Shown here: positions 1-12,399 of the stretch, one piece after another
Layout: each line of letters opens with the position of its first letter
Numbering within the stretch: position 1 is the stretch's first letter
Assembly (NCBI RefSeq): GCF_900142845.1
Contig: NZ_FSRU01000001.1
Location: forward strand, 620,001-684,000
DNA: 64,000 bases
Reading direction: 5' to 3'
From: Paraburkholderia phenazinium
GTDB lineage: Bacteria; Pseudomonadota; Gammaproteobacteria; Burkholderiales; Burkholderiaceae
Notes under the pieces: generated by a model
What the model saw: only the letters and a program-made list of their open reading frames with translations
What the model was told of the DNA's origin: nothing
Databases searched by the model: none
Translations under genes and position numbers: made by a program

Positions 1-807
1 TCTGTCGAACCGGCGCAACTGCATGAAGCCATGCGTTATGCGGTGCTGGGCGGCGGCAAACGGGTGCGCCCTTTGCTGTGCCACGCGGCTGGGGAACTGA
101 CGGGCGCACGCGCCGAATGTCTCGATGCGGCAGCGGCGGCGCTGGAAATGATCCACGTGTACTCGCTGGTGCATGATGACATGCCGTGCATGGACGACGA
201 CGCGCTACGGCGCGGCAAGCCCACCGTGCACGTTAAGTATGATGAACCGACGGCGCTGCTGGTGGGCGACGCGCTGCAGTCGCAAGCTTTCGTTGCGCTG
301 ACGGCCGAGGTGCTGGCGCCGGCGCAACAGGCCGCGCTGGTGCGCGAACTGGCGCTGGCGAGCGGTTCGGTCGGCATGGCCGGGGGCCAGGCCATCGATC
401 TGGCGAGCGTCGGCCATAAGCTGACGCGGCCGCAGCTCGAAACGATGCATCGCATGAAGACCGGCGCGCTGCTGCGCGCCGCGGTGCGCATGGGCGCACT
501 GGCCGGCGAAACGCCCAGCGCGGACGCGATGCGTTCGCTCGACGCGTACGCGGCTGCGGTAGGCCTCGCGTTTCAGGTGGTGGACGATATTCTCGACGTC
601 ACGACCGATTCCGCGACGCTCGGCAAAACGGCAGGCAAAGACGCGAAGGACGGCAAGCCGACCTACGTGTCGATCATTGGGCTCGAAGCGTCGCGCGAAC
701 TCGCAGCGCAACTGCGCACCGATGCCCACGCTGCGATTGCGCCATTTGGCGCGCGTGCGCAGCGTCTTGCCGAACTGGCTGATCTGGTGGTGAACCGGGT
801 TAGCTGA
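1..807 (+). CDS. ispA: Farnesyl diphosphate synthase (polyprenyl synthetase), 5'-truncated by window edge
   Basis: This gene condenses dimethylallyl or geranyl diphosphate with isopentenyl diphosphate to make farnesyl diphosphate in the cytoplasm. The reading frame is open from the first base of the window ([20 protein letters not shown]), so the true start lies upstream and roughly 30 residues are missing. Visible signatures are GGGKRVRP, the first aspartate-rich motif DDMPCMDDD and the second motif DDILD, followed by GKTAGKD, as expected for short-chain trans-prenyltransferases. dxs follows 85 bases downstream on the same strand, the usual ispA-dxs arrangement for isoprenoid precursor supply. 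Confidence 0.95.
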   Translation, partial: SVEPAQLHEAMRYAVLGGGKRVRPLLCHAAGELTGARAECLDAAAAALEMIHVYSLVHDDMPCMDDDALRRGKPTVHVKYDEPTALLVGDALQSQAFVALTAEVLAPAQQAALVRELALASGSVGMAGGQAIDLASVGHKLTRPQLETMHRMKTGALLRAAVRMGALAGETPSADAMRSLDAYAAAVGLAFQVVDDILDVTTDSATLGKTAGKDAKDGKPTYVSIIGLEASRELAAQLRTDAHAAIAPFGARAQRLAELADLVVNRVS

Positions 808-892
808 ACGCGAAAGCCCGCCGCCGCGCGTTCGTTACGACGAATGCGTGAATGAAGTGCGGGCGCGTAAGTTTTCCTACAATGGAACGACG

Positions 893-2791
893 ATGTACGA
901 CTTGCTGAAAACCATCGACGACCCGGCGGCCTTGCGCCGCCTCGATCGCCGCCAATTGCAACCGCTTGCAGACGAGTTGCGTGCCTTCGTGCTCGACAGC
1001 GTCTCGCAGACGGGTGGGCACCTGTCGTCGAATCTTGGCACGGTCGAACTGACGATTGCGCTGCACTATGTGTTCGACACGCCGCGCGACCGGATCGTCT
1101 GGGATGTCGGCCATCAGACCTATCCGCACAAGATCCTGACCGGTCGCCGCGACCAGATGCACACGCTGCGGCAGTACGGGGGCATCTCCGGTTTTCCGCG
1201 CCGCGACGAATCGGAGTACGACACGTTCGGCACCGCGCACTCCAGCACGTCGATCTCCGCGGCGCTTGGCATGGCGATCGCCAGCAAGCTGCAAGGCCAG
1301 AACAACATGGGCATCGCCGTGATCGGCGACGGCGCGATGACGGCCGGCATGGCCTTCGAAGCCATGAACAACGCGGGCGTCGAAGACGACGTGCCGCTGC
1401 TCGTGATCCTGAACGACAACGACATGTCGATTTCGCCGCCGGTGGGCGCGCTGAATCGCCATCTGGCGCGCCTGATGTCGGGCCGCTTCTACGCCGCAGC
1501 GCGTGCCGGTGTGGAGCGCGTGCTGCGCGTCGCACCGCCGATGCTCGACCTCGCTCGCAAGCTCGAAGAGCACGCGAAGGGCATGATCGTGCCGGCTACG
1601 CTGTTCGAAGAGTTCGGTTTCAACTACATCGGCCCGATCGATGGTCACGACCTCGATTCGCTGATCCCAACGCTGCAGAACATCAAGGAACTGCGTGGTC
1701 CGCAGTTCCTGCACGTCGTGACCAAGAAGGGCCAGGGCTACAAGCTGGCGGAAGCGGATCCGGTGCTGTACCACGGCCCGGGCAAGTTCAATCCGGCCGA
1801 AGGGATCAAGCCGTCCACGGCGCCCAGCAAGAAGACGTACACGCAGGTTTTCGGCGACTGGTTGTGCGATGCGGCCGAACTCGACTCGCGCGTCGTCGGC
1901 ATTACGCCGGCCATGCGCGAAGGCTCGGGCATGGTGGAGTTCGAGAAGCGCTTCCCGGACCGCTACTTCGACGTCGGCATTGCCGAGCAGCACGCAGTGA
2001 CGTTTGCGGGCGGCCTTGCAGCGGAAGGCATGAAGCCGGTCGTGGCGATCTACTCCACGTTCCTGCAGCGCGCCTATGACCAGTTGATTCACGACGTTGC
2101 CCTGCAGAACCTGCCGGTGGTCTTCGCGATAGACCGTGCGGGTCTGGTCGGCGCGGACGGTGCAACGCACGCGGGTGCCTACGATCTGGCGTTCCTGCGC
2201 TGCATCCCGAACATGACCGTGATGGCGGCGTCGGACGAAAACGAATGCCGTCAGATGCTCTACACGGCGTTGCAGCAGCCGAACCCGACGGCGGTGCGCT
2301 ATCCGCGCGGCGCCGGCACCGGCGTCGCGACGGTCAAGCAGATGGCCGCGCTGCCGCTGGGCAAGGGCGAAGTGCGTCGGGAAACCGCGCAGCCGGCCGG
2401 CAAGCGGGTCGCGATTCTGGCGTTCGGCACGATGCTCGCGCCATCGCTGGCCGCCGCCGAGCAACTGGACGCCACCGTGGCGAACATGCGCTTCGTGAAG
2501 CCGCTCGACGCCGAGCTGGTACGCCAACTGGCGGAGACGCACGACTACATCGTCACGGTCGAAGAAGGCTGTGTGATGGGCGGCGCGGGTTCGGCTTGCG
2601 TCGAAGCCCTGCTCGCCAGTGGGGTTATGCGACCCGTACTACAATTGGGCCTCCCCGATCGTTTCATTGATCATGGGGATCCGGCCAAGCTGCTCGCGGA
2701 GTGCGGTCTGGACAGCGCGGGCATTGCTAAGTCGATCCGCGAACGCTTCCTGGATCACGCTGCCGGAAAGTCGGTCAAGCGCGTCGCTTAA
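893..2791 (+). CDS. dxs: 1-deoxy-D-xylulose-5-phosphate synthase
   Basis: A thiamine diphosphate enzyme that joins pyruvate and glyceraldehyde 3-phosphate in the first step of the MEP isoprenoid pathway. The 632-residue product starts at MYDLLKTID, the conserved start of the family; an in-frame start at 848 would add 15 residues that do not fit. Key features are [13 protein letters not shown], the ThDP/Mg motif beginning GDGAMTAGM and the transketolase-like pyrimidine-binding segment around [14 protein letters not shown]. It is co-directional with ispA and probably in one transcript. A hairpin follows at 2901. Confidence 0.97.
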   Translation: MYDLLKTIDDPAALRRLDRRQLQPLADELRAFVLDSVSQTGGHLSSNLGTVELTIALHYVFDTPRDRIVWDVGHQTYPHKILTGRRDQMHTLRQYGGISGFPRRDESEYDTFGTAHSSTSISAALGMAIASKLQGQNNMGIAVIGDGAMTAGMAFEAMNNAGVEDDVPLLVILNDNDMSISPPVGALNRHLARLMSGRFYAAARAGVERVLRVAPPMLDLARKLEEHAKGMIVPATLFEEFGFNYIGPIDGHDLDSLIPTLQNIKELRGPQFLHVVTKKGQGYKLAEADPVLYHGPGKFNPAEGIKPSTAPSKKTYTQVFGDWLCDAAELDSRVVGITPAMREGSGMVEFEKRFPDRYFDVGIAEQHAVTFAGGLAAEGMKPVVAIYSTFLQRAYDQLIHDVALQNLPVVFAIDRAGLVGADGATHAGAYDLAFLRCIPNMTVMAASDENECRQMLYTALQQPNPTAVRYPRGAGTGVATVKQMAALPLGKGEVRRETAQPAGKRVAILAFGTMLAPSLAAAEQLDATVANMRFVKPLDAELVRQLAETHDYIVTVEEGCVMGGAGSACVEALLASGVMRPVLQLGLPDRFIDHGDPAKLLAECGLDSAGIAKSIRERFLDHAAGKSVKRVA

Positions 2792-2900
2792 CAGCGTCAG
2801 TGAGCGCGTCGTAGGGCCGAGCCGGGCGCCGGGTTTGCGGGCGCTATCGCGGCTATAGCAATCTCCAACTTGAATCGGTGGGCCCTCGGGCCCATCATGC

Positions 2901-2922
2901 AACGCCGGCTTCAGCCGGCGTT
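2901..2922. terminator. Perfect hairpin after dxs
   Basis: AACGCCGGC and GCCGGCGTT form a perfect stem around TTCA. There is no clear T-tract, so it may be a weak terminator or an RNA-stabilising hairpin. A smaller GGGCCC-TC-GGGCCC stem lies immediately upstream. The rest of the 275-base interval before folE2 shows no gene. Confidence 0.45.
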
Positions 2923-3066
2923 CGCCGTTGCGTGCGTCGATCCGCCCGGCGGCCGAGCACCCCAATCTGTCGCTGTGCGACAGGCCCGTAGCGGGCAATT
3001 CCCTCGCGGGACTTCCTGCGGAGCGGAAATCCTGGGGCGGCTTGGCGCTTTCTAAAGGACAAGAAG

Positions 3067-3876
3067 ATGAATCAGATGAATCCCGCCTTCGTGATGCCCG
3101 ACGTGCAGAGTACGGTCGACACCCGCCAGATCCCGATTCAACGGGTCGGCGTGAAGGCCGTGCGCCATCCGCTGACGGTGCGTACCCAGGGCGGCGACGT
3201 GCAGCCGACGGTCGGCACGTGGAACCTCGATGTCCACCTGCCCGCCGATCAGAAGGGCACGCACATGTCGCGCTTCGTCGCGCTGCTTGAAGAGAACAAG
3301 GCGCCGCTGGAGCCGTCGACGTTCCGCACCATGCTGGCTGCAATGCTCGAGAAGCTCGAGGCCGAAGCGGGCCGGATCGAAGTCTCGTTCCCGTACTTCG
3401 TCAACAAGACTGCGCCGGTGTCGGGCGTGCAAAGTCTGCTGGACTACGAAGTGACGCTGACGGGCGATACCCGCAACGGCGTGACGCGCGTGTTCCTGAA
3501 AGTACTGGTGCCGGTCACGAGCCTGTGCCCGTGCTCGAAGAAGATCTCGCAATACGGCGCGCACAATCAGCGCTCGCATGTGACGATCAACGCTGAACTG
3601 GCTGGCGACGTGCCGGTGGAAGAGTTGATTCGGATTGCCGAAGAAGAGGCATCGTGCGAATTGTGGGGCTTGTTGAAGCGGCCGGACGAGAAGTTCGTCA
3701 CCGAGCGCGCGTATGAAAATCCGAAGTTCGTAGAAGACCTGGTGCGCGATGTGGCGCAGCGTCTGAATGCGGATGCGCGGATTGTCGCGTATGTGCTCGA
3801 AGCCGAGAATTTCGAATCGATCCACAATCACAGCGCTTATGCTGTGATCGAGCAGGACAAGCGGGTCGCTCGCTGA
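3067..3876 (+). CDS. folE2: GTP cyclohydrolase FolE2 (type IB)
   Basis: Opens the imidazole ring of GTP to form dihydroneopterin triphosphate, the entry step to folate and, where present, queuosine. The 269-residue length and the segment [19 protein letters not shown], with its metal-binding cysteine region, are diagnostic of the FolE2 family rather than the zinc-dependent FolE1. The start ATG follows an AAAGGACAAGAAG ribosome site. It stands alone, with dxs upstream and tsaD converging from downstream across a strong terminator. No Zur-like site was recognised in the leader, though I could not scan for one. Confidence 0.95.
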   Translation: MNQMNPAFVMPDVQSTVDTRQIPIQRVGVKAVRHPLTVRTQGGDVQPTVGTWNLDVHLPADQKGTHMSRFVALLEENKAPLEPSTFRTMLAAMLEKLEAEAGRIEVSFPYFVNKTAPVSGVQSLLDYEVTLTGDTRNGVTRVFLKVLVPVTSLCPCSKKISQYGAHNQRSHVTINAELAGDVPVEELIRIAEEEASCELWGLLKRPDEKFVTERAYENPKFVEDLVRDVAQRLNADARIVAYVLEAENFESIHNHSAYAVIEQDKRVAR

Positions 3877-3900
3877 GTCGCACTTCTCTGCCTTGATGTG

Positions 3901-3926
3901 AAAACGGCCGCTTAAGCGGCCGTTTT
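3901..3926. terminator. Bidirectional intrinsic terminator between folE2 and tsaD
   Basis: An 11-base-pair stem (AAAACGGCCGC / GCGGCCGTTTT) around a TTAA loop, flanked by A and T runs. It would terminate both folE2 and the convergent tsaD. Confidence 0.9.
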
Positions 3927-4026
3927 GCTTTGCTGCGAGGTATTTTCGTTCGATGCGGTTGGCTGCCACGCGTGACTGGCGCTCGCCGTTGCGGTTGCCT
4001 TTGCCCTTGACCGCCTCGCGATTCGC

Positions 4027-5055
4027 TCAGCGTGCGAGCGAGGTCAGATCCCAGCGCGGCTTGACCGTGAACGCGTAGTCCTTGGCCGATTGGTCAGGCC
4101 AACGCTGCAACCGTAACGCGCCGGCGAGCGCGATCATCGCGCCGTTGTCGGTGCAGAGTGCGAGATCCGGGTAATGCACGTCGAAACCGCGTTTCTTCGC
4201 AGCGGCGGAAAGCGCTTCGCGCAACTGCCGGTTGGCGCCCACGCCGCCAGCTACCACCAGGCGGTTGAGCTTCGTCTTCTTGAGCGCGGCCAGCGATTTG
4301 GCGGCCAGCACATCGACGGCCGCATCGACGAAGCCACGCGCCAGGTCGGCCTTGGCCTGTTCGCAGATATTTGCGCCGCCGAGCTTCTTCACATGCGTCA
4401 GCACAGCGGTTTTCAGGCCGCTGAAGCTGAAATCGAGGTCGCCGGAATGCAGCATGGGGCGCGGCAGAACCACCGCTCCAGGCGTGCCGAATTCCGCCAG
4501 CCGCGAGACTTCCGGCCCGCCCGGATAGCCGAGGCCAAGGAGCTTGGCGGTCTTGTCGAAGGCTTCGCCGGCCGCGTCGTCGAGGGTCTCGCCCAGTGTC
4601 TCGTAGACACCCACGTCTGTGACGCGCATCAGTTGCGTGTGACCGCCCGACACCAGCAGCGCCACGAACGGAAACGGCGGCGGCTCGTCGACCAGCAGCG
4701 GCGACAGCAAGTGCCCTTCGAGGTGGTGAATGCCGATGGTGGGTTTGTCCCACGCCATGGCGAGCGCATTGGCGATGCTGGCGCCGACCAGCAGCGCGCC
4801 GGCCAGCCCCGGACCTTGCGTATAGGCAATTGCGTCGATCTCGCCGCGCGCCGTGCCGGCGCGTTCCAGCACTTCTTCGAGCAACGGCAGCGCGCGCCGG
4901 ATGTGGTCGCGCGAGGCGAGTTCCGGCACGACGCCGCCGTACTCCCGGTGCATGGCAATCTGCGAATGGAGTGCGTGCGCAAGCAGGCCGCGCTCCGTGT
5001 CGTAGAGCGCCAGGCCGGTTTCGTCGCAGGAGCTTTCGATGCCGAGAACGAGCAT
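4027..5055 (-). CDS. tsaD: tRNA N6-adenosine threonylcarbamoyltransferase TsaD
   Basis: Transfers the threonylcarbamoyl group to A37 of ANN-decoding tRNAs, together with TsaB and TsaE. The 342-residue protein starts at [14 protein letters not shown], the conserved ASKHA N-terminus. An open frame extends upstream to 5358, but that part has no family similarity. The metal-binding HHLEGH and the phosphate-binding segment [10 protein letters not shown] are present. It is convergent with folE2 and divergent from the flavoprotein at 5192. A minus-strand -10-like TATACT lies at 5163-5158. Confidence 0.96.
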   Translation of the reverse strand: MLVLGIESSCDETGLALYDTERGLLAHALHSQIAMHREYGGVVPELASRDHIRRALPLLEEVLERAGTARGEIDAIAYTQGPGLAGALLVGASIANALAMAWDKPTIGIHHLEGHLLSPLLVDEPPPFPFVALLVSGGHTQLMRVTDVGVYETLGETLDDAAGEAFDKTAKLLGLGYPGGPEVSRLAEFGTPGAVVLPRPMLHSGDLDFSFSGLKTAVLTHVKKLGGANICEQAKADLARGFVDAAVDVLAAKSLAALKKTKLNRLVVAGGVGANRQLREALSAAAKKRGFDVHYPDLALCTDNGAMIALAGALRLQRWPDQSAKDYAFTVKPRWDLTSLAR

Positions 5056-5121
5056 GATTCGAGGGCCGAAGGGCGCGGCAACATGCGGCTGAATGGCTGC
5101 CCGCGTGGACTCGCGTGCATG

Positions 5122-5200
5122 TTCAGGCGCCCTAAAAAGTGAAAAGGCAAGCCTGAAAGTATAGCAGTGCGGGGCAGGGGCCGCAGGTACAATGCGCGCC
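5122..5200. promoter_or_regulatory. Compact divergent promoter region between tsaD and the flavoprotein
   Basis: On the minus strand TATACT (5163-5158) suits a tsaD promoter, and on the plus strand TACAAT (5188-5193) suits the flavoprotein. Neither has a clear -35 box. TTCAGGC (5122-5128) and GCCTGAA (5151-5157) form an inverted repeat in the predicted tsaD leader. Confidence 0.4.
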
Positions 5201-6430
5201 ATGGAATCCTTCGATATCGCGGTCATCGGCGCGGGCGCGGCCGGCATGATGTGCGCGGCGGTTGCCGGGCAACTCGGACGGCGCGTCGTGCTGATTGACC
5301 ACGCGCCGCGCCTCGCGGAGAAAATCCGCATTTCCGGCGGCGGCCGCTGCAACTTCACGAATCTGTACGCGGGACCGGCAAACTATCTGTCGGCGAATCC
5401 CCATTTCTGCCGCTCGGCGCTTGCGCGCTACACGCCGCGCGACTTCATGGCGTTGCTCAAGCGCCATCACGTCACGTGGCACGAGAAGCACAAAGGGCAA
5501 CTGTTCTGCGATCAGTCGAGCGACGCGGTCATCGACGTGCTGAAGCGCGAGTGCGACGCCGGCAATATTGCGTGGCGCAGGCCGCTCGCCGTGGAGCAGG
5601 TGCGGCACGACGCAACCGAGGGCTATACCCTCGACACGCAGGCTGGCCCGATCCGAGCCCGGGCGGTCGTGGTAGCGACGGGTGGCCTGTCGATTCCGAA
5701 GATCGGCGCGACGGATTTTGCCTACCGGCTGGCCAAACAGTTCGGCCACAAGCTGATCGACACCCGCCCGGCTCTCGTGCCCCTCACGTTCGCGGCAGCC
5801 GACTGGGAGCCGTTTGCGGCGCTCTCGGGCGTCTCGGCGGAAGTGCAACTCGCGACCGGCAACAAGAAGACCGGCGCGGAATTCGTCGAAGACCTGCTGC
5901 TCACACACCGCGGGTTGTCCGGGCCGGGCGTGCTGCAGATCTCGAGCTACTGGCAGCCCGGCGAACCGATCCACATCAACCTGCTGCCGGAGCGGGACGC
6001 CACGACCGCGCTGCTGGAGGCGAAAACCAGCACCAAACGGCAGATCGCCAACCTGCTGGCCGAATGGGTGCCGACGCGCCTCGCCCACGTCTGGCTGGAG
6101 ACGCACCAGATCCCGGCGGAGGCGCGCATCGCCGATTTGCCGGACAAGACGCTGCGCCGCGTCGGTGAGGCGTTGTCGCGCTGGACGCTCACCCCCAACG
6201 GTACCGAAGGCTACCGCAAGGCCGAGGTGACGCGTGGCGGGATCGATACGCGCGACCTGTCCTCGTCGACCATGATGAGCGCCCGCGCTCCCGGCCTGTT
6301 TTTCATCGGCGAGGCGGTCGACGTGACCGGCTGGCTGGGCGGTTACAATTTCCAATGGGCGTGGGCCTCGGGCGTGGCGGCAGGCCAGGCGGCCGCGGAA
6401 TACGCCAGGGCCGGTGCGAGCCCGTCATAA
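5192..6430 (+). CDS. NAD(P)/FAD-dependent oxidoreductase of the HI0933/BaiN-like family
   Basis: A flavoprotein of 412 residues, common and conserved in bacteria, whose substrate is not settled for most members. The N-terminal dinucleotide-binding motif is [14 protein letters not shown], followed by the family signature [14 protein letters not shown]. Near the C-terminus, [20 protein letters not shown] closes the FAD site. Two starts are possible. ATG 5192 has AGG close upstream. ATG 5201 gives the conserved [10 protein letters not shown] and coincides with the predicted transcription start from TACAAT. It is divergent from tsaD and upstream of rpsU. Confidence 0.85.
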   Translation: MRAMESFDIAVIGAGAAGMMCAAVAGQLGRRVVLIDHAPRLAEKIRISGGGRCNFTNLYAGPANYLSANPHFCRSALARYTPRDFMALLKRHHVTWHEKHKGQLFCDQSSDAVIDVLKRECDAGNIAWRRPLAVEQVRHDATEGYTLDTQAGPIRARAVVVATGGLSIPKIGATDFAYRLAKQFGHKLIDTRPALVPLTFAAADWEPFAALSGVSAEVQLATGNKKTGAEFVEDLLLTHRGLSGPGVLQISSYWQPGEPIHINLLPERDATTALLEAKTSTKRQIANLLAEWVPTRLAHVWLETHQIPAEARIADLPDKTLRRVGEALSRWTLTPNGTEGYRKAEVTRGGIDTRDLSSSTMMSARAPGLFFIGEAVDVTGWLGGYNFQWAWASGVAAGQAAAEYARAGASPS

Positions 6431-6486
6431 GCGCGAACCGGCTCCAGGGGGCTTGACGCGGGCGTCTCTTTATGAGAAAGGTCTGC

Positions 6487-6492
6487 TATACT
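6487..6492 (+). promoter_or_regulatory. -10 element for the rpsU-yqeY-dnaG-rpoD cluster
   Basis: TATACT lies 32 bases before the rpsU start. A TTGACG at 6453-6458 is 28 bases away, too far for a standard sigma-70 pair, so the -35 assignment is unclear. Confidence 0.45.
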
Positions 6493-6524
6493 CCCCAACC
6501 TTTACGAAGTTCCGTTATTGAAAA

Positions 6525-6737
6525 ATGACGATCATCCGCGTAAAAGAAAACGAGCCATTTGAAGTCGCAATGCGCCGCTTCAAACGCACGATCGAGAAGA
6601 ACGGTCTCTTGACTGAACTGCGAGCGCGCGAGTTTTACGAAAAGCCCACGGCTGAGCGCAAGCGCAAGAAGGCATCGGCGGTGAAGCGCCACTTCAAGCG
6701 GCTGCGCAGCCAGATGCTGCCAAAGAAGTTTTATTGA
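6525..6737 (+). CDS. rpsU: 30S ribosomal protein S21
   Basis: A 70-residue basic protein of the small ribosomal subunit, needed for efficient initiation. The N-terminus ([20 protein letters not shown]) and the basic C-terminus ([16 protein letters not shown]) are typical and full length. It is the first gene of the macromolecular synthesis cluster, ahead of yqeY, dnaG and rpoD. A terminator at 6880 separates it from the rest and probably lowers readthrough, so S21 can be made in excess over primase and sigma-70. Confidence 0.97.
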   Translation: MTIIRVKENEPFEVAMRRFKRTIEKNGLLTELRAREFYEKPTAERKRKKASAVKRHFKRLRSQMLPKKFY

Positions 6738-6879
6738 TTCTGACGTCGCTGCGGTTCCTACGGAGCGTCGGCACGCAACCGGTGGCGGCACAAAAGGCTG
6801 CCCCGTGCGGACAACCTGGCCTTCACGGCCACCTGGTCAAGCCGCATCTACTCCGCGCATATGCGTCAACCCGCGCGCC

Positions 6880-6915
6880 AACCCGCTTGAGGAAGCAGTC
6901 CCAAGCGGGTTTTTG
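6880..6915 (+). terminator. Intrinsic terminator/attenuator between rpsU and yqeY
   Basis: AACCCGCTTG pairs perfectly with CAAGCGGGTT across a 12-base loop and is followed by a T-rich stretch. The position mirrors the partial terminator between rpsU and dnaG known in E. coli. Confidence 0.8.
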
Positions 6916-6973
6916 TGTTGATGCACCGGGCATGGCCAGACCTTTTTCACATTCCAACGCATTCAGGTGAGTA

Positions 6974-7420
6974 ATGAGTCTCAAGGATCGGATCAACGAC
7001 GACATGAAGGCCGCCATGCGGGCCCGCGAAACCGAGCGTCTCGGCACCATCCGCCTGCTGCTCGCCGCGATCAAGCAGCGTGAAGTCGACGAGCGCATCG
7101 TGCTCGACGACGCCGCCATCACCGCGGTCATCGACAAGATGATCAAGCAGCGCAAAGACTCGATCAGCCAGTTCGAGGCCGCGGGCCGCACCGACCTGGT
7201 CGAGAAGGAAAGCGCCGAGCTCGCCATTCTCTCGGCCTATATGCCGGAGCAACTGTCTGACGCGGAAATCGCCGCCGAAGTGCAGGCTGCGGTCGCGCAA
7301 ACCGGCGCTGCCGGCCCGCAGGACATGGGCAAGGTGATGGGCGTGCTCAAGCCGAAGCTCGCCGGCCGCGCCGACATGACCGCCGTGTCCGGGCTGGTCA
7401 AGGCTGCGCTCGCGAAGTAA
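6974..7420 (+). CDS. yqeY: GatB/YqeY domain protein
   Basis: A 148-residue helical protein of the YqeY family, related to the tRNA-binding tail of the GatB amidotransferase subunit. The precise role in organisms like this one is not established. It begins MSLKDRINDDMKAAMRAR and carries the family segments RLLLAAIKQREVDER and ILSAYMPEQLSD. It sits between the rpsU terminator and dnaG, a placement conserved in many proteobacteria. Confidence 0.92.
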   Translation: MSLKDRINDDMKAAMRARETERLGTIRLLLAAIKQREVDERIVLDDAAITAVIDKMIKQRKDSISQFEAAGRTDLVEKESAELAILSAYMPEQLSDAEIAAEVQAAVAQTGAAGPQDMGKVMGVLKPKLAGRADMTAVSGLVKAALAK

Positions 7421-7501
7421 TGCGGTTTTCCCGGTCTGTGCGGCCTGTTCCTGGACAGGCGGGCCGCGCAGCCTTCTGGCTTTCAAGGTAGTGCCCCCAC
7501 T

Positions 7502-9367
7502 GTGATTCCGCATTCGTTCCTGCAGGATCTGCTGAACCGCGTCGATATCGTCGACGTGGTCGGCAAGTATGTGCAACTGAAGAAGGGCGGCGCTAATTTC
7601 ATGGGGCTCTGTCCGTTTCACAACGAAAAGAGCCCTTCGTTTACGGTTAGTCCGACTAAGCAGTTCTATCATTGCTTCGGTTGCGGCGCGCACGGCACGG
7701 CGATTGGCTTCCTGATGGAGCATGCCGGGCTGACGTTCCCCGAAGCGGTCAACGATCTGGCGCAGTCGGTCGGCTTGACGGTGCCGCAGGAGCCGTCGCC
7801 GAATCAGGGCGGCGGAGGCGGCGGGTATGCGCCGGCGGCTTCCAAGGCTGTGACCACCGCGCTGTCGGATGTGATGCAGACCGCATGCGACTTCTACCGC
7901 AAGCAGTTGCGCGGCGCGCCCAACGCGATCCAGTACCTGAAAAAGCGCGGCTTGACGGGGCCGATCGCGGCCCATTTCGGCATCGGTTACGCGCCCGACG
8001 GCTGGCAGAATCTCGAGGACGCGTTTCCCAATTATCGGGACGAAGCGCTGGTGGATTCGGGGCTTGTGATCGTCAGCGAAAAGGCCGACGCGCAGGGGCA
8101 GAATCGCCGTTACGACCGCTTTCGCGAGCGGATCATGTTCCCGATCCGCAATGTCAAAGGTCAGGTGATCGGCTTCGGCGGCCGGGTGCTGGATGGCGGC
8201 GAGCCCAAGTATTTGAATTCGCCGGAAACGCCTCTATTTAACAAGGGCAGCGAGTTGTATGGGCTGTTCGAGGCGCGCCTGGCCATTCGTGAACAGCACT
8301 ACGTGCTGGTGGTCGAAGGGTACATGGATGTGGTCGCGCTGGCTCAATTAGGGTTCCAGAACGCTGTCGCCACGCTGGGTACCGCCTGTACGCCGATTCA
8401 TGTGCAGAAATTGATGCGGCAGACCGATACGGTCATTTTCAGCTTCGACGGCGACTCCGCGGGCCGGCGGGCCGCGCGCCGGGCGCTGGACGCGTGTCTG
8501 CCGCATGCGGCGGACAACCGGACGATCCGCTTCCTGTTCCTGCCGTCCGAGCACGATCCGGACAGCTACGTGCGGGAATTCGGCACGGAAGCGTTTGCCG
8601 AACAGGTCGAGCGGGCCATGCCGCTGTCGCAGTTCATGCTTAACGAAGTGCTGGCCGGCAAGGAGCTGGACCAGCCGGAAGGCCGGGCGCGCGCCCTGTT
8701 CGACGCCAAGCCGCTGCTGCAGGCGCTGCCGGCCAACGCGCTGCGCGCCCAGATCATGCATATGTTCGCCGACCGGCTCGACGTGCCGTTCGACGAGGTG
8801 GCCGCGCTCTGCGAGGTGGATTCCCGGATCGCCGCCGCCGCAAGGCAGGCGCCGGCCCGCAAGGACCGCCGCAGCGTGACCGGGATCGAGGAAAAGACCC
8901 TGCGCAACCTGGTGATGCATCCCCGGACGGTCGCCGGGCTGGACGAAGACTCGGAGCAAGCGTTACTGACCATTACACGCCACGGCGAGCTGTTTGAGGA
9001 AGTTACGACGCATGCCCGCGCGCTGGGCGACGCCGCGGAGTTCCAGTTGCTGTCGGATCTCTTGAGAAACGGCGCCAATGCCCCGACTTTCGAGGAAATC
9101 TTTCGCAAAATTCTGGACTATGATGAAAACGTTCGGGATTTGTTGCTGAAGGATCCGACGGATGCGGCCGTCATAGAGGAACGGCGCGAGCAGGAACGGA
9201 TTGTCGGCGAGGAGTTGAAGGCGGCGATCCTGAAGATGCGTTACGACGCCTATTGCGAGCGGCTCGAGCAACTGTCGCGGCAATCCAGGCATACCGCCGA
9301 GGAATTTGCGGAATTGACGGATCTGAATCAGAAACGGGCTGACATGAAGCGTCAGCTCGGGCTGTAG
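7502..9367 (+). CDS. dnaG: DNA primase
   Basis: Makes RNA primers at the replication fork. The 621-residue product begins with GTG ([20 protein letters not shown], the conserved start). The zinc ribbon is in [11 protein letters not shown] and [11 protein letters not shown] near residues 40-65. The TOPRIM domain contains the [11 protein letters not shown] acidic motif near residue 270 and [13 protein letters not shown] around residue 315. A DnaB-interacting helical domain follows at the C-terminus. A Gly-rich linker (GGGGGG) separates the zinc domain from the polymerase domain. yqeY is upstream and rpoD downstream. Confidence 0.97.
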   Translation: MIPHSFLQDLLNRVDIVDVVGKYVQLKKGGANFMGLCPFHNEKSPSFTVSPTKQFYHCFGCGAHGTAIGFLMEHAGLTFPEAVNDLAQSVGLTVPQEPSPNQGGGGGGYAPAASKAVTTALSDVMQTACDFYRKQLRGAPNAIQYLKKRGLTGPIAAHFGIGYAPDGWQNLEDAFPNYRDEALVDSGLVIVSEKADAQGQNRRYDRFRERIMFPIRNVKGQVIGFGGRVLDGGEPKYLNSPETPLFNKGSELYGLFEARLAIREQHYVLVVEGYMDVVALAQLGFQNAVATLGTACTPIHVQKLMRQTDTVIFSFDGDSAGRRAARRALDACLPHAADNRTIRFLFLPSEHDPDSYVREFGTEAFAEQVERAMPLSQFMLNEVLAGKELDQPEGRARALFDAKPLLQALPANALRAQIMHMFADRLDVPFDEVAALCEVDSRIAAAARQAPARKDRRSVTGIEEKTLRNLVMHPRTVAGLDEDSEQALLTITRHGELFEEVTTHARALGDAAEFQLLSDLLRNGANAPTFEEIFRKILDYDENVRDLLLKDPTDAAVIEERREQERIVGEELKAAILKMRYDAYCERLEQLSRQSRHTAEEFAELTDLNQKRADMKRQLGL

Positions 9368-9389
9368 CAGGGGCGGGCTGGACCTAAGC

Positions 9390-9395
9390 TATAAT
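9390..9395 (+). promoter_or_regulatory. -10 consensus TATAAT between dnaG and rpoD
   Basis: A perfect TATAAT lies 51 bases before the rpoD start. No good -35 box is visible. It could give rpoD its own promoter in addition to readthrough from dnaG. Confidence 0.4.
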
Positions 9396-9446
9396 AAAAG
9401 GTTTTCAGCGGTTTGTTTTCCAGGCAAAAGGCGAAAGGCGATTGCA

Positions 9447-11840
<2,394 letters not shown>

Positions 11841-11872
11841 TCGAGGGGCATCCGGCTACTGCCGCGGATACA

Positions 11873-11926
11873 GGGGCTTTCCGGTCGTTTTGCTGACGCG
11901 AAGCGGTCACGAAAGCCCCTTTTTCG
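11873..11926 (+). terminator. Intrinsic terminator of rpoD
   Basis: AGGGGCTTT and AAAGCCCCT pair over a roughly 30-base interior and are followed by a T run. Confidence 0.8.
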
Positions 11927-11953
11927 TGTAGTATGTCGGCCAATCAGCGAATA

Positions 11954-11985
11954 GGCCCGGCCTTTTTTAGACCGGGTCTTTTTGT
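11954..11985 (+). terminator. Second hairpin terminator just before the tRNA
   Basis: GGCCCGG pairs with CCGGGTC (one G-T wobble) and is followed by TTTTTG. It lies about 20 bases before the tRNA, so it would shield the tRNA from rpoD readthrough. Confidence 0.65.
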
Positions 11986-12003
11986 TGGTTTCAAATCATC
12001 TTA

Positions 12004-12091
12004 GGGCCGGACGCCGTGCTGGTTGCAGGCAGCGGACTCATAATCCGCCTCCGAAAGGACACCGTGGGTTCGACTCCCACCCGGCCCACCA
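12004..12091 (+). tRNA. tRNA with CAU anticodon and long (class II) variable arm; probable tRNA-Ile2 or tRNA-Met
   Basis: All arms can be folded. The acceptor stem is GGGCCGG with CCGGCCC. The D stem is GCC/GGC. The anticodon stem is GCGGA/TCCGC around loop CTCATAA (anticodon CAT). The T arm is GTGGG-TTCGACT-CCCAC, then A and encoded CCA. The variable region is 15 bases and folds as TCC-GAAA-GGA. Position 8 is A instead of the near-universal U. A CAU anticodon in an elongator tRNA could be methionine or, if C34 is modified to lysidine by TilS, isoleucine (AUA). Which one applies cannot be decided from sequence alone. Confidence 0.85.
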
Positions 12092-12156
12092 GGGCATTCA
12101 GCGGCTTTCGATCTTAAAGTCTGCCCGCACATTACCCTCCGCTTCGCAATTCACCT

Positions 12157-12270
12157 CTATCGGGTCGGTCTGACCTTGTCTTCGCGGCGCTTCCAAACGT
12201 AGTGCTCCGTCATCACGAGCGCCCTCTGCCTGATGTCGCGCCCGTCATGCGTCGAAATACCCACCCCAAC
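12157..12270 (-). pseudogene. Possible remnant of a tyrosine-recombinase (integrase) C-terminus
   Basis: A 37-codon open stretch with no start, reading ...GRDIRQRALVMTEHY followed by VWKRREDKVRPTR and a stop. The MTEHY (candidate nucleophile tyrosine) plus a basic KVRPTR tail resembles the end of phage and island integrases. It begins after an in-frame stop at 12271-12273 and sits 66 bases beyond the tRNA 3' end, the usual place for an island integrase. The identification rests on remembered family pattern only. The remainder of the 308-base interval 12092-12399 shows no other gene. Confidence 0.4.
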
Positions 12271-12399
12271 TCAACCACGACCATCACAGGTAGGGTTATC
12301 GCGGATAGCAACCATCGAACAGGTGGCTATAGTTCGTAAACTGAAAAAAAATACAGAGAGCGAAAAAAATATCACTTCGCTCCTGGATGTGGAGAAGAC

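Noticed and set aside
2880..2893. GGGCCC-TC-GGGCCC repeat as a terminator
   Set aside because: Very short loop and no T-tract; probably just part of the hairpin-rich gap after dxs.
6453..6492. TTGACG/TATACT as a standard sigma-70 promoter for rpsU
   Set aside because: Spacing is 28 bases, too long for a sigma-70 pair; only the -10 is kept.
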